Assembly: GCF_004135385.1 (NCBI RefSeq)
Contig: NZ_CP035493.1
Span: 1,302,001-1,366,000, forward strand
Length of the DNA: 64,000 nucleotides
Origin: Xylanimonas protaetiae
GTDB lineage: Bacteria > Actinomycetota > Actinomycetes > Actinomycetales > Cellulomonadaceae
Direction: 5' to 3'
Below the pieces are notes generated by a model. It saw nothing but the letters and a program-made list of their open reading frames with translations. It had not been told where the DNA came from and searched no databases. Shown here piece after piece: positions 43,636-52,632 of the stretch (positions within the stretch are counted from its first letter, which is position 1; each line of letters opens with the position of its first letter). Both the position numbers and the translations under genes were made by a program.

Positions 43636-46600
43636 ATGGACACCCATCACCGGAACCGGAACCGACGCAAGACCTTCGCGCGGCGGCACCGCCGCGCAGT
43701 CGCCTCGCTGATAGCGCTCTCGGTGGCGCTGATCTCGGGAGGCATGTCCACGGTGGCCGTGGCCGACGGCGTCGATGACGAGATCGCAGCAAGCATCGAC
43801 GGCGTCCCCGGGGACGCGGCCACGCTTGACGAGCTGCAGGCCGCCGCACCCGAAGCCGAACCCACGTCTGACCCCGCAGCCGACCCCGAGGCGGGCGAGC
43901 CTCTGGGCCCGCCCGCGCCGGAGCCCGACGGCGACGACGAGGGCCGCGAGTGCCCCGACCGGTACAGCCTCGGGCTCCCCGCCCCGCCTTCCGAGGGCGC
44001 GGCGCGCGAGACCGAGCCGCGCGAGACCGAGCCGCTGGCCGAGCCGATCGGCTTCGCCCACATCGACGTCAGGGCTGGTGGTGTACGTGCCCTGGGCACC
44101 GTCACGGACGTCGTGCCGCTCCCCGGTGCGACGTTCCGGCTGTCCACGGCGGTCCGCAGCGGGACCACCGCCGCGTTCCGGCCCGGCGTGCCGGTCGAGG
44201 CGCCCTGGGCGAGCGCGACGTCCGGCGCCGACGGCGTCGCCCGCTTCGAGGTACCCGTCGTCGCGCTGGTCGACGGCACGGAGACGGCGTCGACGTCGGA
44301 CACCGGCAGCCTCCACAACCGCGGCCTCGTGTCCGCGGAGGGCGCGACCGCGGGTGCTCGCTTCTTCGTCGTGCAGACGGCCGCCCCTGACGGCTGGTCG
44401 GTGAACGACAGCCTGCGGACCGGCGGCACCAGCGCCGGTGGCACCTCGCGCACCACGCCCTACACCTTCCTCACGGCGGGCGTCGCAGTGGACGGCCGGC
44501 AGGTCAGCGGGGACCACTTCATGAACGCCGACGGCGTCAACCGCTCGGACTTCGCCGGGGGTGCCGGGACGCCGTCGTCGGCGGTCCGGACCCAGTCGAA
44601 CGGCGTCTGGCAGAACGTCCGGGCGAACCCCGCGATGCCTCCGCAGTGCGGGATCGGCGTCGCGCTCGTCGTCGACATGTCGAGCTCGGTCGGCGCCGCC
44701 CACCGCCAGACGATGACGGGGGCCGCCCAGGCGTTCGTCAATGCGCTGACCGGCACGCCGTCGTACGTCTCGTCGTACTCGTTCGGCTGGACGGCTCCGT
44801 CGTCCAGCGTGCCCACGGACGCGCACCTGACGCGCCAGTCGGTCGCCTCCGAGGCGGGTCGGCAGGCGTTCGTCGAGCAGCTCGCCCGCTGGCGGGCAGG
44901 TGGTGAGGCAGGTGCCGGCAGTGAGGCGACGAACTGGAACCGTGGGTTTGCCCAGGTCGCCGAGGCCAACGCGAACCGCCCCGCGGACCAACGGTACGAC
45001 TACGTCTTCTTCATCACGGACGGCAACCCGACCTGGTTCCTGGACGGGGGCACGGGCACGGTGAACAACCGGCTGCGCGACGTCGAGGAGGGCATCTTCT
45101 CCGCGAACCTCGTCAAGTCGCAGGGCACGCGCGTCGTCGCCGTCGGCGTCGGCGGCCCGACGTTCCTGGACGAGATCTCGATGGCCAACCTCCACGCCGT
45201 CTCCGGTCCGGCGCGCTACGACGCGGTTGCCGGCTCCGACGGGCGGGGCATCCTCGACGCCGACGTCATCCGCGTCACCGAGTGGGGACACCTCGCCGCG
45301 GCCCTCAGCCGGTTCGCGATCGAGGGCTGCACGCCCTCGCTCAACGTGAACAAGGTCGAGGCCCCGCACGACGCAGGTGATGACATCACGGTGACCTCGG
45401 GCCAGGTCACCGCCCCGTCGGTCCCCGGCGGCCGGGACGGCGCCGGCTGGGACATGACGGCCGCGCTCACCGGCCAGAGCCTCGCGTTCCCTCCGGGGTC
45501 GCCGGACCCGATGACCCGGACCACGGACGACTCGGGCGCGGTCACCTTCCCGCTCGTGCCCGATCTCGGCGCGGAGTACACCAGCGTCCGGATCACCGAG
45601 ACGCAGCAGCCGGGATGGCGGCCGGTGACCCAAGGTGGCCGGTCGGCGTTCTGCTCCTACCGGACGTTCCGTGGCGGCGAGCTCCACGAGGGCAGGATCA
45701 CGCCCACGGCCGAGGGGGTCGACGACGGCGGCAACCCGTTCGTCGAGCTCGCCATGCACCGCGAGTGGATGGTCAGCTGCCAGTTCGTCAACAAGCAGCC
45801 GCCGCCTCCCGTCGTCACGGGGACCATGACCGAGCATGTCGACCACGACTGGCGGATCGAGAAGTCGGCCGACCGGCACCATGAGTGGGCTCGCCCTGGT
45901 CAGGGCGCCGAGTTCGTCTACACCCTGACGGTGACGGCCGTCCGCCAGGTCTCCCCCCGGGTCGCGGACCTCGCGCTCGCGTTCACCAACCCAGGTCCGG
46001 TGGGGATGGCGCTCGCGGGCGTCACGGCCTCCGTCGACGGCGGCACGGCCGTCCCCGTCGTGGGCCCCGATCTGGTCGGCCCGGGCGCCACGGTCACGGT
46101 GACGATCCCGGGCGTCGTGATCCCCTCGACCGCGACGTCGGCGCAGGTCACGGTCGACCTCCCCGGCCTGCCGCCCAGCACGCACGACGTGCCGCTGGCA
46201 CAGGTCGCGGGCGACGTGACGCACGGTTCGGCCCGCGTGACCGACTCGTGGTCCCCGTGGCTCGAGGCGCTCGCCGGGGCGTGGCACGTCGACGGCGGCG
46301 CCGTCCTCCTCGCGTTCCCCGAGACGCTCCCCGAGGGGGAGGACAGCTACACCTGGGTGCTGACCTACACGGCTCGGAAGGGCACCGAGCTCGGCGAGGG
46401 CGTCGAGGACGCCCGGTTCCCGAACGTCGCCACGGTGACGCCGGAGGGTGGTGAGGAGCCCGCGGGCCCGTGGAACGACCCGCAGGACGACGGCGACCTC
46501 ACCGACGACGAGACCGTGCTCGTGTCCACGGGCCGCGGCCTGACGGTCGCCGGCGCCCTCTGGCTCGACGTCACCCGCGTGTTCCCGTGGGACCTCGAGA

Positions 46601-47478
46601 AGGAGGTCCTGGGCGACAGCGTGCTGCCGGCCGGTGCCGACGGCACCGCGACCTTCCGGTACCGCGTCACGGTGACCCCGCTGCCGATGGTCGAGAGCAT
46701 GTGGCAGGTGCGCGGCGAGGTCGTCGTGCACAACCCCAACGCCTGGTGCGTGGACGTGCTGTCCGTGACGAGCTCCCCGCTCGTCCTCGGTGCTGCGTGC
46801 GCGCTGGACGGCCCGGGCACCGCCCGGCTGGGGGCCGGCGCCACGAGGACGTTCGCCTTCACCTGCACGTTCGACGCGCAGCCGGTCGTCGCCGGCTCCA
46901 CGACGGCGACCATCATCACGTGGGACCCCGACCAGGCGTTCTCCGCCGCGGGCACCGCGTTCCACGTCGTCGACACCTCGCGGGCCACGCTCGACACCGT
47001 AGAGCTGGGCCACCGCGAGATCGTCGTCCTCGACGACTTCGCCGGTCACGGCCCCGGCGTCGCCGTCGTCCTGTCCGACGGTGCCTGGGCCGCCGGAGGT
47101 CGGCAGCCGGTCCGGGTCGAGCCGGGCGTCTACCGCCTCGGCACCGCGACCTGGAACGACGACGGCGTCCCGACGTCGTTCGACTACTGGTTGACGGTCC
47201 CTGCTCCTTCGGCCGACGACGTCGACGGGTCGGTCGACCACGTCAACACGGCGTGGATCGCGGAGCTTCCGGAGATCCGGGACGACGAGACCGTGCGGGT
47301 CGTCGCCGTCGACGTCGTCGACCTGGCCCCCGGCGACGGCGTCCGGCCGCCGGTGCCGTCGCTGCCGGTGACGGGGTCCGAGGCGCTCCTGCTGGTGCTG
47401 GGCGCGCTGCTCGCGATCGGCGTCGGGGTCGGGCTCCGAGCGACGGCCCGACGTCGGTCCGGAACCTCGGGCCGGTGA
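43636..47478 (+). CDS. Second giant vWA-domain LPVTG surface protein
   Basis: A 1280-residue exported protein. A basic signal sequence (AVASLIALSVALISGGMSTV, then AVADG) and an acidic Pro-rich stalk lead to a SpaA/CnaB-like start (IDVRAGGVRALGTVTDVVPL). A vWA domain follows with MIDAS DxSxS (GVALVVDMSSSVGAAH) and VFFITDGNPTWFL. Later come CnaB/DUF11-type modules (LNVNKVEAPHDAGDDITVTS; DWRIEKSADRHHEWARPGQG) and the sorting signal LPVTGSEALLLVLGALLAIG with a basic tail. It lies in tandem with the interrupted adhesin and is intact. Sortase would anchor it to the wall; no sortase gene is in the window. ATG 43636 has AGAGGAA upstream. Confidence 0.85.
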   Translation: MDTHHRNRNRRKTFARRHRRAVASLIALSVALISGGMSTVAVADGVDDEIAASIDGVPGDAATLDELQAAAPEAEPTSDPAADPEAGEPLGPPAPEPDGDDEGRECPDRYSLGLPAPPSEGAARETEPRETEPLAEPIGFAHIDVRAGGVRALGTVTDVVPLPGATFRLSTAVRSGTTAAFRPGVPVEAPWASATSGADGVARFEVPVVALVDGTETASTSDTGSLHNRGLVSAEGATAGARFFVVQTAAPDGWSVNDSLRTGGTSAGGTSRTTPYTFLTAGVAVDGRQVSGDHFMNADGVNRSDFAGGAGTPSSAVRTQSNGVWQNVRANPAMPPQCGIGVALVVDMSSSVGAAHRQTMTGAAQAFVNALTGTPSYVSSYSFGWTAPSSSVPTDAHLTRQSVASEAGRQAFVEQLARWRAGGEAGAGSEATNWNRGFAQVAEANANRPADQRYDYVFFITDGNPTWFLDGGTGTVNNRLRDVEEGIFSANLVKSQGTRVVAVGVGGPTFLDEISMANLHAVSGPARYDAVAGSDGRGILDADVIRVTEWGHLAAALSRFAIEGCTPSLNVNKVEAPHDAGDDITVTSGQVTAPSVPGGRDGAGWDMTAALTGQSLAFPPGSPDPMTRTTDDSGAVTFPLVPDLGAEYTSVRITETQQPGWRPVTQGGRSAFCSYRTFRGGELHEGRITPTAEGVDDGGNPFVELAMHREWMVSCQFVNKQPPPPVVTGTMTEHVDHDWRIEKSADRHHEWARPGQGAEFVYTLTVTAVRQVSPRVADLALAFTNPGPVGMALAGVTASVDGGTAVPVVGPDLVGPGATVTVTIPGVVIPSTATSAQVTVDLPGLPPSTHDVPLAQVAGDVTHGSARVTDSWSPWLEALAGAWHVDGGAVLLAFPETLPEGEDSYTWVLTYTARKGTELGEGVEDARFPNVATVTPEGGEEPAGPWNDPQDDGDLTDDETVLVSTGRGLTVAGALWLDVTRVFPWDLEKEVLGDSVLPAGADGTATFRYRVTVTPLPMVESMWQVRGEVVVHNPNAWCVDVLSVTSSPLVLGAACALDGPGTARLGAGATRTFAFTCTFDAQPVVAGSTTATIITWDPDQAFSAAGTAFHVVDTSRATLDTVELGHREIVVLDDFAGHGPGVAVVLSDGAWAAGGRQPVRVEPGVYRLGTATWNDDGVPTSFDYWLTVPAPSADDVDGSVDHVNTAWIAELPEIRDDETVRVVAVDVVDLAPGDGVRPPVPSLPVTGSEALLLVLGALLAIGVGVGLRATARRRSGTSGR

Positions 47479-47489
47479 GCCGACGACGT

Positions 47490-47531
47490 CGGGGACGCCC
47501 TGGGCGCGGCGACGCACCGAGGGCGTCCCCG
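47490..47531 (+). terminator. Terminator after the second adhesin
   Basis: A perfect 12-bp stem, CGGGGACGCCCT (47490-47501) with AGGGCGTCCCCG (47520-47531), around an 18-base loop, 11 bases beyond the stop codon. Confidence 0.75.
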
Positions 47532-47702
47532 AGCGGCGAGGCGGCGTTGCCTCGGCGGCGCGTGGTCCGTCATCGCGCGCCACACCAGGCGCGCCCGCGG
47601 GCCACACCCGCCTCGCGGGCGGGCGCCCTCCGTAGCGTGGGGAGCGGCGGTGCCGCCGCGCCCGGACGCCCTCCGAGGCGAACCGACGCCGCGTCAGCAA
47701 AC

Positions 47703-47748
47703 CACAACATCTTGTGTTGTGCCGCTAGGAAGGCAACTAGATGTTGTG
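47703..47748 (+). promoter_or_regulatory. Paired NrdR boxes upstream of nrdD
   Basis: CACAACATCTTGTG (47703-47716) and, on the other strand, CACAACATCTAGTT (47735-47748) resemble NrdR operators. Their centres are 32 bp apart, three helical turns, the known arrangement for NrdR repression of ribonucleotide reductase genes. The nrdD start is 61 bases downstream. Confidence 0.75.
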
Positions 47749-47809
47749 ATAGACCTGGTGTTCTCCGCGACGGTCGGAACCGCCGCACTTCAACGGTGAG
47801 GAAACGAGC

Positions 47810-49594
47810 ATGGGCCGCAGCATCGACGTCGCCTCGACCATCGGGGAGTACCTGGACCGGTCCGACTGGCGGGTGCGCGCCAACGCGAACCAGGGCTTCT
47901 CGCTCGGCGGCCTGATCCTCAACGTCGCCGGCAAGGTGACCGCGAACTACTGGCTCGACGAGGTCTATGAGCCGGAGGTCGGCGAGGCGCACCGCAACGG
48001 CGACATCCACGTGCACGACCTCGACGTGCTCGGCGGCTACTGCGCGGGCTGGTCGCTGCGCCAGCTCCTGCACGAGGGCTTCGGCGGCGTCCCGGGCAAG
48101 ATCGAGTCCGGCCCCGCGAAGCACTTCTCCAGCGCCCTCGGGCAGATCGTGAACTTCCTCGGCACCCTCCAGAACGAGTGGGCCGGCGCGCAGGCGTTCT
48201 CGAGCTTCGACACGCTCCTGGCCCCGTACGTCCGCCGCGACGGGCTCACCTACGACCAGGTGCTCCAGGGCATGCAGGAGCTCGTCCACAACCTCAACGT
48301 CCCCTCGCGCTGGGGCACGCAGACGCCCTTCACCAACCTGACGTTCGACCTCACGTGCCCGGACGACTTCCGCGACACCCACCCCCTGATCGGCGAGGAG
48401 GTGCAGGACTTCACCTACGGCGACCTCGCCGCGGAGATGGCCATGATCAACATGGCGTTCGTCGAGGTCATGACGGCCGGCGACGCCGCGGGTCGCGCCT
48501 TCACGTTCCCCATCCCGACGTACAACATCACGAAGGACTTCGACTGGGACGACCCGGTCGCGGACAGGATCTTCGCGATGACCGCCAAGTACGGCACCCC
48601 GTACTTCCAGAACTTCCTGAACTCCGAGCTGAACCCCGGCGACGTCCGGTCCATGTGCTGCCGCCTCCAGCTCGACCTGCGCGAGCTGCTCAAGCGCGGC
48701 AACGGCCTGTTCGGGTCGGGGGAGCAGACCGGCTCGATCGGCGTCGTGACCGTCAACATGGCCCGCCTCGGCTACCTGCACTCCGGTTCGTGGGGCGACC
48801 TCACCACGGCCTTCGACCGGCTGATCGACCTCGCCGTCGACTCCCTTGAGACCAAGCGGGTCACCGTCCAGAAGCTCATGGACGACGGCCTGTTCCCGTA
48901 CACGCGCCGCTACCTCGGCACGCTCGACGCCCACTTCTCCACCATCGGCGTCAACGGGATCAACGAGATGGTCCGCAACTTCACGCGGGACGCCGAGAAC
49001 ATCACGACGCCGGCCGGCCGGGTGCTCGCGCTCGACATCCTCGACCACGTGCGCGCCCGCATGGTCGAGGCCCAGGAGCGCACGGGCCACCTCTACAACC
49101 TGGAGGCCACCCCGGCCGAGGGCACCACGTACCGCTTCGCCAAGGAGGACCGCGCCCGCTTCCCGGGCATCCTCCAGGCCGGCACGGACGACGAGCCCTA
49201 CTACACGAACTCCTCGCAGCTCCCGGTGTCGTTCACGGACGACCCGTTCGAGGCGCTCGAGCAGCAGGAGGAGCTGCAGGTCAAGTACACGGGCGGCACC
49301 GTGCTGCACCTGTACATGGGCGAGCGGATCAGCGACGCCGAGGCCTGCAAGACGCTGGTCCGTCGCTCGCTGGAGAGCTTCCGCCTGCCGTACATCACGG
49401 TCACCCCGACGTTCTCGGTGTGCGAGCTGCACGGCTACCTGCCCGGCGAGCAGACGGAGTGCGAGCGCTGCGGCCGCATCACCGAGGTGTGGACGCGCGT
49501 CATGGGCTACCTGCGCCCGGTGTCGTCGTTCAACACGGGCAAGCAGGGCGAGTACCACGAGCGAGTGACCTTCCGTGAGCCGGCCCACGCCTAG
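47810..49594 (+). CDS. nrdD: Anaerobic ribonucleoside-triphosphate reductase
   Basis: A 594-residue glycyl-radical enzyme that reduces ribonucleoside triphosphates to deoxy forms without oxygen. Visible features are the barrel segments EAHRNGDIHVHDLDVLGGYC and FTNLTFDLTCPDDF, and the active-site Cys region DVRSMCCRLQLDLRELL. The C-terminal zinc-type cysteines are CELHGYLPGEQTECERCG, and the radical site is RVMGYL with Gly 566. No ATP-cone is present at the N-terminus, a shorter form than E. coli NrdD. ATG 47810 follows GTGAGGAAAC. It forms an operon with nrdG (20-base overlap) under NrdR boxes. Confidence 0.9.
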   Translation: MGRSIDVASTIGEYLDRSDWRVRANANQGFSLGGLILNVAGKVTANYWLDEVYEPEVGEAHRNGDIHVHDLDVLGGYCAGWSLRQLLHEGFGGVPGKIESGPAKHFSSALGQIVNFLGTLQNEWAGAQAFSSFDTLLAPYVRRDGLTYDQVLQGMQELVHNLNVPSRWGTQTPFTNLTFDLTCPDDFRDTHPLIGEEVQDFTYGDLAAEMAMINMAFVEVMTAGDAAGRAFTFPIPTYNITKDFDWDDPVADRIFAMTAKYGTPYFQNFLNSELNPGDVRSMCCRLQLDLRELLKRGNGLFGSGEQTGSIGVVTVNMARLGYLHSGSWGDLTTAFDRLIDLAVDSLETKRVTVQKLMDDGLFPYTRRYLGTLDAHFSTIGVNGINEMVRNFTRDAENITTPAGRVLALDILDHVRARMVEAQERTGHLYNLEATPAEGTTYRFAKEDRARFPGILQAGTDDEPYYTNSSQLPVSFTDDPFEALEQQEELQVKYTGGTVLHLYMGERISDAEACKTLVRRSLESFRLPYITVTPTFSVCELHGYLPGEQTECERCGRITEVWTRVMGYLRPVSSFNTGKQGEYHERVTFREPAHA

Positions 49595-50297
49595 CGGCGC
49601 GCACGACGGGACACCGGTCGTCGCCGGCCTGGTCCGTCTCTCCACGGTGGACTGGCCCGGCAGGCTGGCGGCCGTCGTCTTCCTCCAGGGCTGCCCGTGG
49701 CGCTGCGTCTACTGCCACAACGAGGCGATCCTCGACCCCCGCGCCCCCGGCCAGGTCCCGTGGTCCGACGTGGTCGAGCTCCTCGACCGACGCCGCGGCC
49801 TGCTCGACGGCGTGGTGTTCTCGGGCGGGGAACCGCTGCTCTCGCCGGCACTGCCCGGCGCGATCGCCGAGGTACGCGAGCGAGGTTTCGCGGTGGGCCT
49901 GCACACGGGCGGTGCCTGGCCGAAGCGGCTGGCGTCCCTGCTCGACGACGGCGTCCTCGACTGGGTGGGCCTCGACGTCAAGCACCTGCCCGAGCGTTAC
50001 GCGGCGGTCACGGGCGTCCCGTCGTCGGGCCGCGCGGCGTGGGCGGCCCTGGATGCGCTGCTGGCGAGCGGCGTCGCGCACGAGGTGCGCACGACGGTCG
50101 ACCCGACCGTCCACACCCGCGCCGACATCCTCGCCCTCGCGGCCCGCCTCGCGGCGCGAGGCGTCCAGCACCACGCGATCCAGGAGGCCCGCCCGGACGG
50201 CCTCGCGGCAGACCACGCGGCGGCCTTCGCAGGCTGGCACCTCCGCGACCTCCTGCACCCCGAAGACCTCCCGGACGTCGAACGCCGAGCCGCCTGA
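49575..50297 (+). CDS. nrdG: Anaerobic ribonucleotide reductase-activating radical SAM enzyme
   Basis: A 240-residue radical SAM protein that generates the glycyl radical on NrdD. The [4Fe-4S] motif CX3CX2C is Cys 40, 44 and 47 (GCPWRCVYCHNEAIL). The SAM-binding GGE motif is VVFSGGEPLLSPAL. GTG 49575 lies within the end of nrdD, so translation is coupled. Length and order are those of the longer actinobacterial NrdG type. It ends one base before the convergent vapC stop. Confidence 0.9.
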   Translation: MSRPTPSGAHDGTPVVAGLVRLSTVDWPGRLAAVVFLQGCPWRCVYCHNEAILDPRAPGQVPWSDVVELLDRRRGLLDGVVFSGGEPLLSPALPGAIAEVRERGFAVGLHTGGAWPKRLASLLDDGVLDWVGLDVKHLPERYAAVTGVPSSGRAAWAALDALLASGVAHEVRTTVDPTVHTRADILALAARLAARGVQHHAIQEARPDGLAADHAAAFAGWHLRDLLHPEDLPDVERRAA

Positions 50298-50298
50298 C

Positions 50299-50703
50299 CT
50301 ACGCGAGCCAGTCCTCGACCTCCAGGCCGGGGACCCGGGAGAACTCGTCGACGTCGTGCGTGACGAGCACGGTTCCGAGCGACCGGGCGTGCCCGGCGAT
50401 CAGGACGTCGTACGGTCCGATCGGCGTGCCGGCGGCGGCGAGGTGCGCGCGGATCCGGCCGCTGTGCAGGGCGGCGTGGGCGTCGAACGGGATCTCGTCC
50501 ATGAGGGACAGGAGCCCGTCGAGGGCCTGGCGGCTCCGAGCCGGGTCGGACGAGCGCTCGACGCCGTAGTCCAGCTCCATGGTGCTGATGGTCGACACGC
50601 CGACGCGGCCCTCGGCGGCCTCGAGGCGCGGGCGCGCGAGGGCTCCACGCCCGCGCAGGAGATCGATGAGGATGTTCGTGTCCAGGAGGTAGAGCGTCGT
50701 CAC
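50299..50703 (-). CDS. vapC: VapC-type PIN-domain RNase toxin
   Basis: A 134-residue PIN-domain protein. The acidic catalytic residues are in LYLLDTNILIDLLRG, STISTMELDYGV, IGPYDVLIAGHA and THDVDEFSRV. VapC toxins cut tRNA or rRNA and stop translation. Its ATG overlaps the vapB stop by four bases, the classic toxin-after-antitoxin operon. Confidence 0.9.
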   Translation of the reverse strand: MTTLYLLDTNILIDLLRGRGALARPRLEAAEGRVGVSTISTMELDYGVERSSDPARSRQALDGLLSLMDEIPFDAHAALHSGRIRAHLAAAGTPIGPYDVLIAGHARSLGTVLVTHDVDEFSRVPGLEVEDWLA

Positions 50704-50930
50704 CAGGACCCGCGCTCCGGGGCGACGCCCTGCTCCCGCTCGGCCGGGAAGTCGGGGACCACGAGCCCGTGGTCGAACCAGTCGGCCCAGGACGAGCCGA
50801 CGGGGGTGATCACACGGGACTGCCCGACGACGCGGATCTCGACGTCGCGCACCGTCTCGGGGAAGGCGACGGGCTTGGGCAGGCGGACAGCCTGGGTGGT
50901 GTTGCTGCGGAACAGTCGCGTGGTCGACAT
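50700..50930 (-). CDS. vapB: VapB-type antitoxin (AbrB/SpoVT fold)
   Basis: A 76-residue protein. The N-terminal swapped-hairpin DNA-binding part is TRLFRSNTTQAVRLPKPVAF, with DVEIRVVGQSRVITP. The acidic and aromatic C-terminal tail (WADWFDHGLVVPDFPAERE) is the usual toxin-binding region. A palindrome at 50940-50968, just upstream of its ATG at 50930, is the likely autoregulatory operator. Confidence 0.85.
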   Translation of the reverse strand: MSTTRLFRSNTTQAVRLPKPVAFPETVRDVEIRVVGQSRVITPVGSSWADWFDHGLVVPDFPAEREQGVAPERGSW

Positions 50931-50939
50931 GGGTCCCCC

Positions 50940-50968
50940 TCGTGGATATACCTACCGTATACCCACGA
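50940..50968. promoter_or_regulatory. VapBC operator palindrome
   Basis: TCGTGGATATAC (50940-50951) and GTATACCCACGA (50957-50968) are inverted with one mismatch and a five-base spacer. It lies ten bases upstream of vapB and overlaps the likely promoter. AT-rich relative to its surroundings. Confidence 0.75.
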
Positions 50969-50970
50969 TG

Positions 50971-51717
50971 TCAGCCCAGGAGCAGGTGCCAGCCGCCCAC
51001 GCCCAGCACCCCGCCCAGCAGCGGCGCGGCGATCGGCACCCAGCCGTAGCGCCAGTCCGAGCCGCCCTTGTGGTGCAGCACCGACGTCGGCAGGAGCTGG
51101 TGGACGAGGCGCGGCCCGAGGTCACGGGCCGGGTTGAGCGCTGGCCCGGTGGGCCCGCCGAGCCCGACGACGAGCGCCCACACCAGGAACCCGATCCCCA
51201 GGTGCGCGACACCCTGTTCGTCCACCATGAGCGGCGAGTGCACGAGCGCGAGCGCGCACGAGAACAGCACCACGGACCCGAGCGTCTCGGACAGGAACCC
51301 GTTGAGCCGCGACCCGGCCGCGTTGATGGTCGAGAACGTGGCGAGCACGTCCTCGGCGGTGTCGGTCTGGTCGTAGTAGGGCTTGTGCGTGACGACGATG
51401 GCGAGCTGTCCCGCCATCGCGCCGAGGAGCTGCGCGCCCCAGTAGAGCGGCACGAGGTGCCACGGGAACATCCCGAACACCGCGAGCCCCAGCGTGAACG
51501 CCGGGTTGATGTGGTTGCCGCTGATCCCGCCGAACATCATCGCGGGGATCATCACGCCCAGGCCGTAGCCCATGGCGATGAGCGACCAGCCCCCACGGTA
51601 CCCCTTGGAGCCCTTGAGGTGGACGTTGGCGACGGTGCCGTTGCCGATGATGATGAGGATGGCCGTGCCGATGAACTCGCAGGCCAGCCGCACCCACAGG
51701 TCGACCGAGGGATCCAT
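50971..51717 (-). CDS. MIP-family aquaglyceroporin (glycerol facilitator-like)
   Basis: A 248-residue six-span channel with both NPA boxes (ISGNHINPAFTLGLAVFG and PTGPALNPARDLGPRLVHQ). The Asp after the second NPAR is the mark of glycerol-conducting members, so glycerol or other small polyols as well as water are likely substrates. No glycerol kinase gene lies beside it. ATG 51717. It ends directly beside the vapBC operator. Confidence 0.9.
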   Translation of the reverse strand: MDPSVDLWVRLACEFIGTAILIIIGNGTVANVHLKGSKGYRGGWSLIAMGYGLGVMIPAMMFGGISGNHINPAFTLGLAVFGMFPWHLVPLYWGAQLLGAMAGQLAIVVTHKPYYDQTDTAEDVLATFSTINAAGSRLNGFLSETLGSVVLFSCALALVHSPLMVDEQGVAHLGIGFLVWALVVGLGGPTGPALNPARDLGPRLVHQLLPTSVLHHKGGSDWRYGWVPIAAPLLGGVLGVGGWHLLLG

Positions 51718-51765
51718 GGGAGAACTCTGGCACCCGCGGCGCTCTCGCGCCGGGTGCCACCCCGG

Positions 51766-52632
51766 TCAGCCCTCGGGAGGGTGGTCCGCGCTGCGTCCCA
51801 GCGCCTCCCAGGCGCGCCACGCGTCGAGCCGCGCCTGGGTGATCGGGAGGACGGCGTCCGCCGCGAGGTCGCCCACGAGGATGCGCAGCGGCGGCTCCGG
51901 GTGGTCGACGACGGCGAGGACGACGTCGGCGACCGCCTCCGGTGCGGTCGATCCGGCCGGGTGCCAGGCCGCCGCGCGGGCGTCGTCGTACGCGGGCAGC
52001 TCGCGCGCGCGGACGGCGGACGCGCCGCGCCACGCGGTGTCGACGGGCCCCGGCTCCACGAGCGTGACCGCGATCCCGAACCGCGCGACCTCCTGCGCGA
52101 GCGCGTCGCTGAGCCCTTCGAGCGCCCACTTCGACGCGTGGTACCCGCCGAGCGCGGGCCACGCCGCGAGCCCGCTGGACGAGGAGATCTGCACGACGTG
52201 CCCGGTGCGCTGCTCGCGCAGGAACGGCAGCGCGGCCTGCGTCACGTGCAGCGCCCCGAACAGGTTGACGTCGAGCTGGTCGCGCAGCTGCTGCGGGTCG
52301 AGCTCCTCGACGTACCCGAACAGCCCGTACCCGGCGTTGTTGACGACGACGTCGAGGCGCCCCAGCCGGGCGTGCGCCTCCGCGACGGCGGCGCGGGCGG
52401 CGTCGGCGTCGGTGACGTCGAGCCGCAGCGGCACGACGGCGTCCCCGAACTCCGCGACGAGAGAGTCCAGCGCGCGCGGGTCGCGGGCCGTCGCGGCGGC
52501 CCGGTCGCCGCGACGCAGCGCCGCGACGGCGATCGCGCGGCCGATGCCGCGGCCGGCTCCCGTGACGAACCAGGCCTTGCCCGACGCCGGCGCCGACGCC
52601 GGACCGGGATCGGCGGATGTCGTCGGGCTCAC
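51766..52632 (-). CDS. Short-chain dehydrogenase/reductase
   Basis: A 288-residue classical SDR. The nucleotide site is WFVTGAGRGIGRAIAVAALR (TGxxxGxG), then VVNNAGYGLFGYVEELDP (NNAG). The catalytic Ser is in VQISSSSGLAAWPALGG, and Tyr/Lys in YHASKWALEGLSDAL. The Arg-rich first strand end (ATARDP) suggests NADP(H). Substrate unknown. GTG 52632 overlaps the stop of the PH-domain gene by four bases, so the two form an operon. Confidence 0.85.
   Translation of the reverse strand: MSPTTSADPGPASAPASGKAWFVTGAGRGIGRAIAVAALRRGDRAAATARDPRALDSLVAEFGDAVVPLRLDVTDADAARAAVAEAHARLGRLDVVVNNAGYGLFGYVEELDPQQLRDQLDVNLFGALHVTQAALPFLREQRTGHVVQISSSSGLAAWPALGGYHASKWALEGLSDALAQEVARFGIAVTLVEPGPVDTAWRGASAVRARELPAYDDARAAAWHPAGSTAPEAVADVVLAVVDHPEPPLRILVGDLAADAVLPITQARLDAWRAWEALGRSADHPPEG

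Noticed and set aside
43609-47700. 1363-codon minus-strand open frame opposite the second adhesin
   Set aside because: Shadow of the vWA/LPVTG protein; composition Arg/Gly/Asp-rich with no domain.
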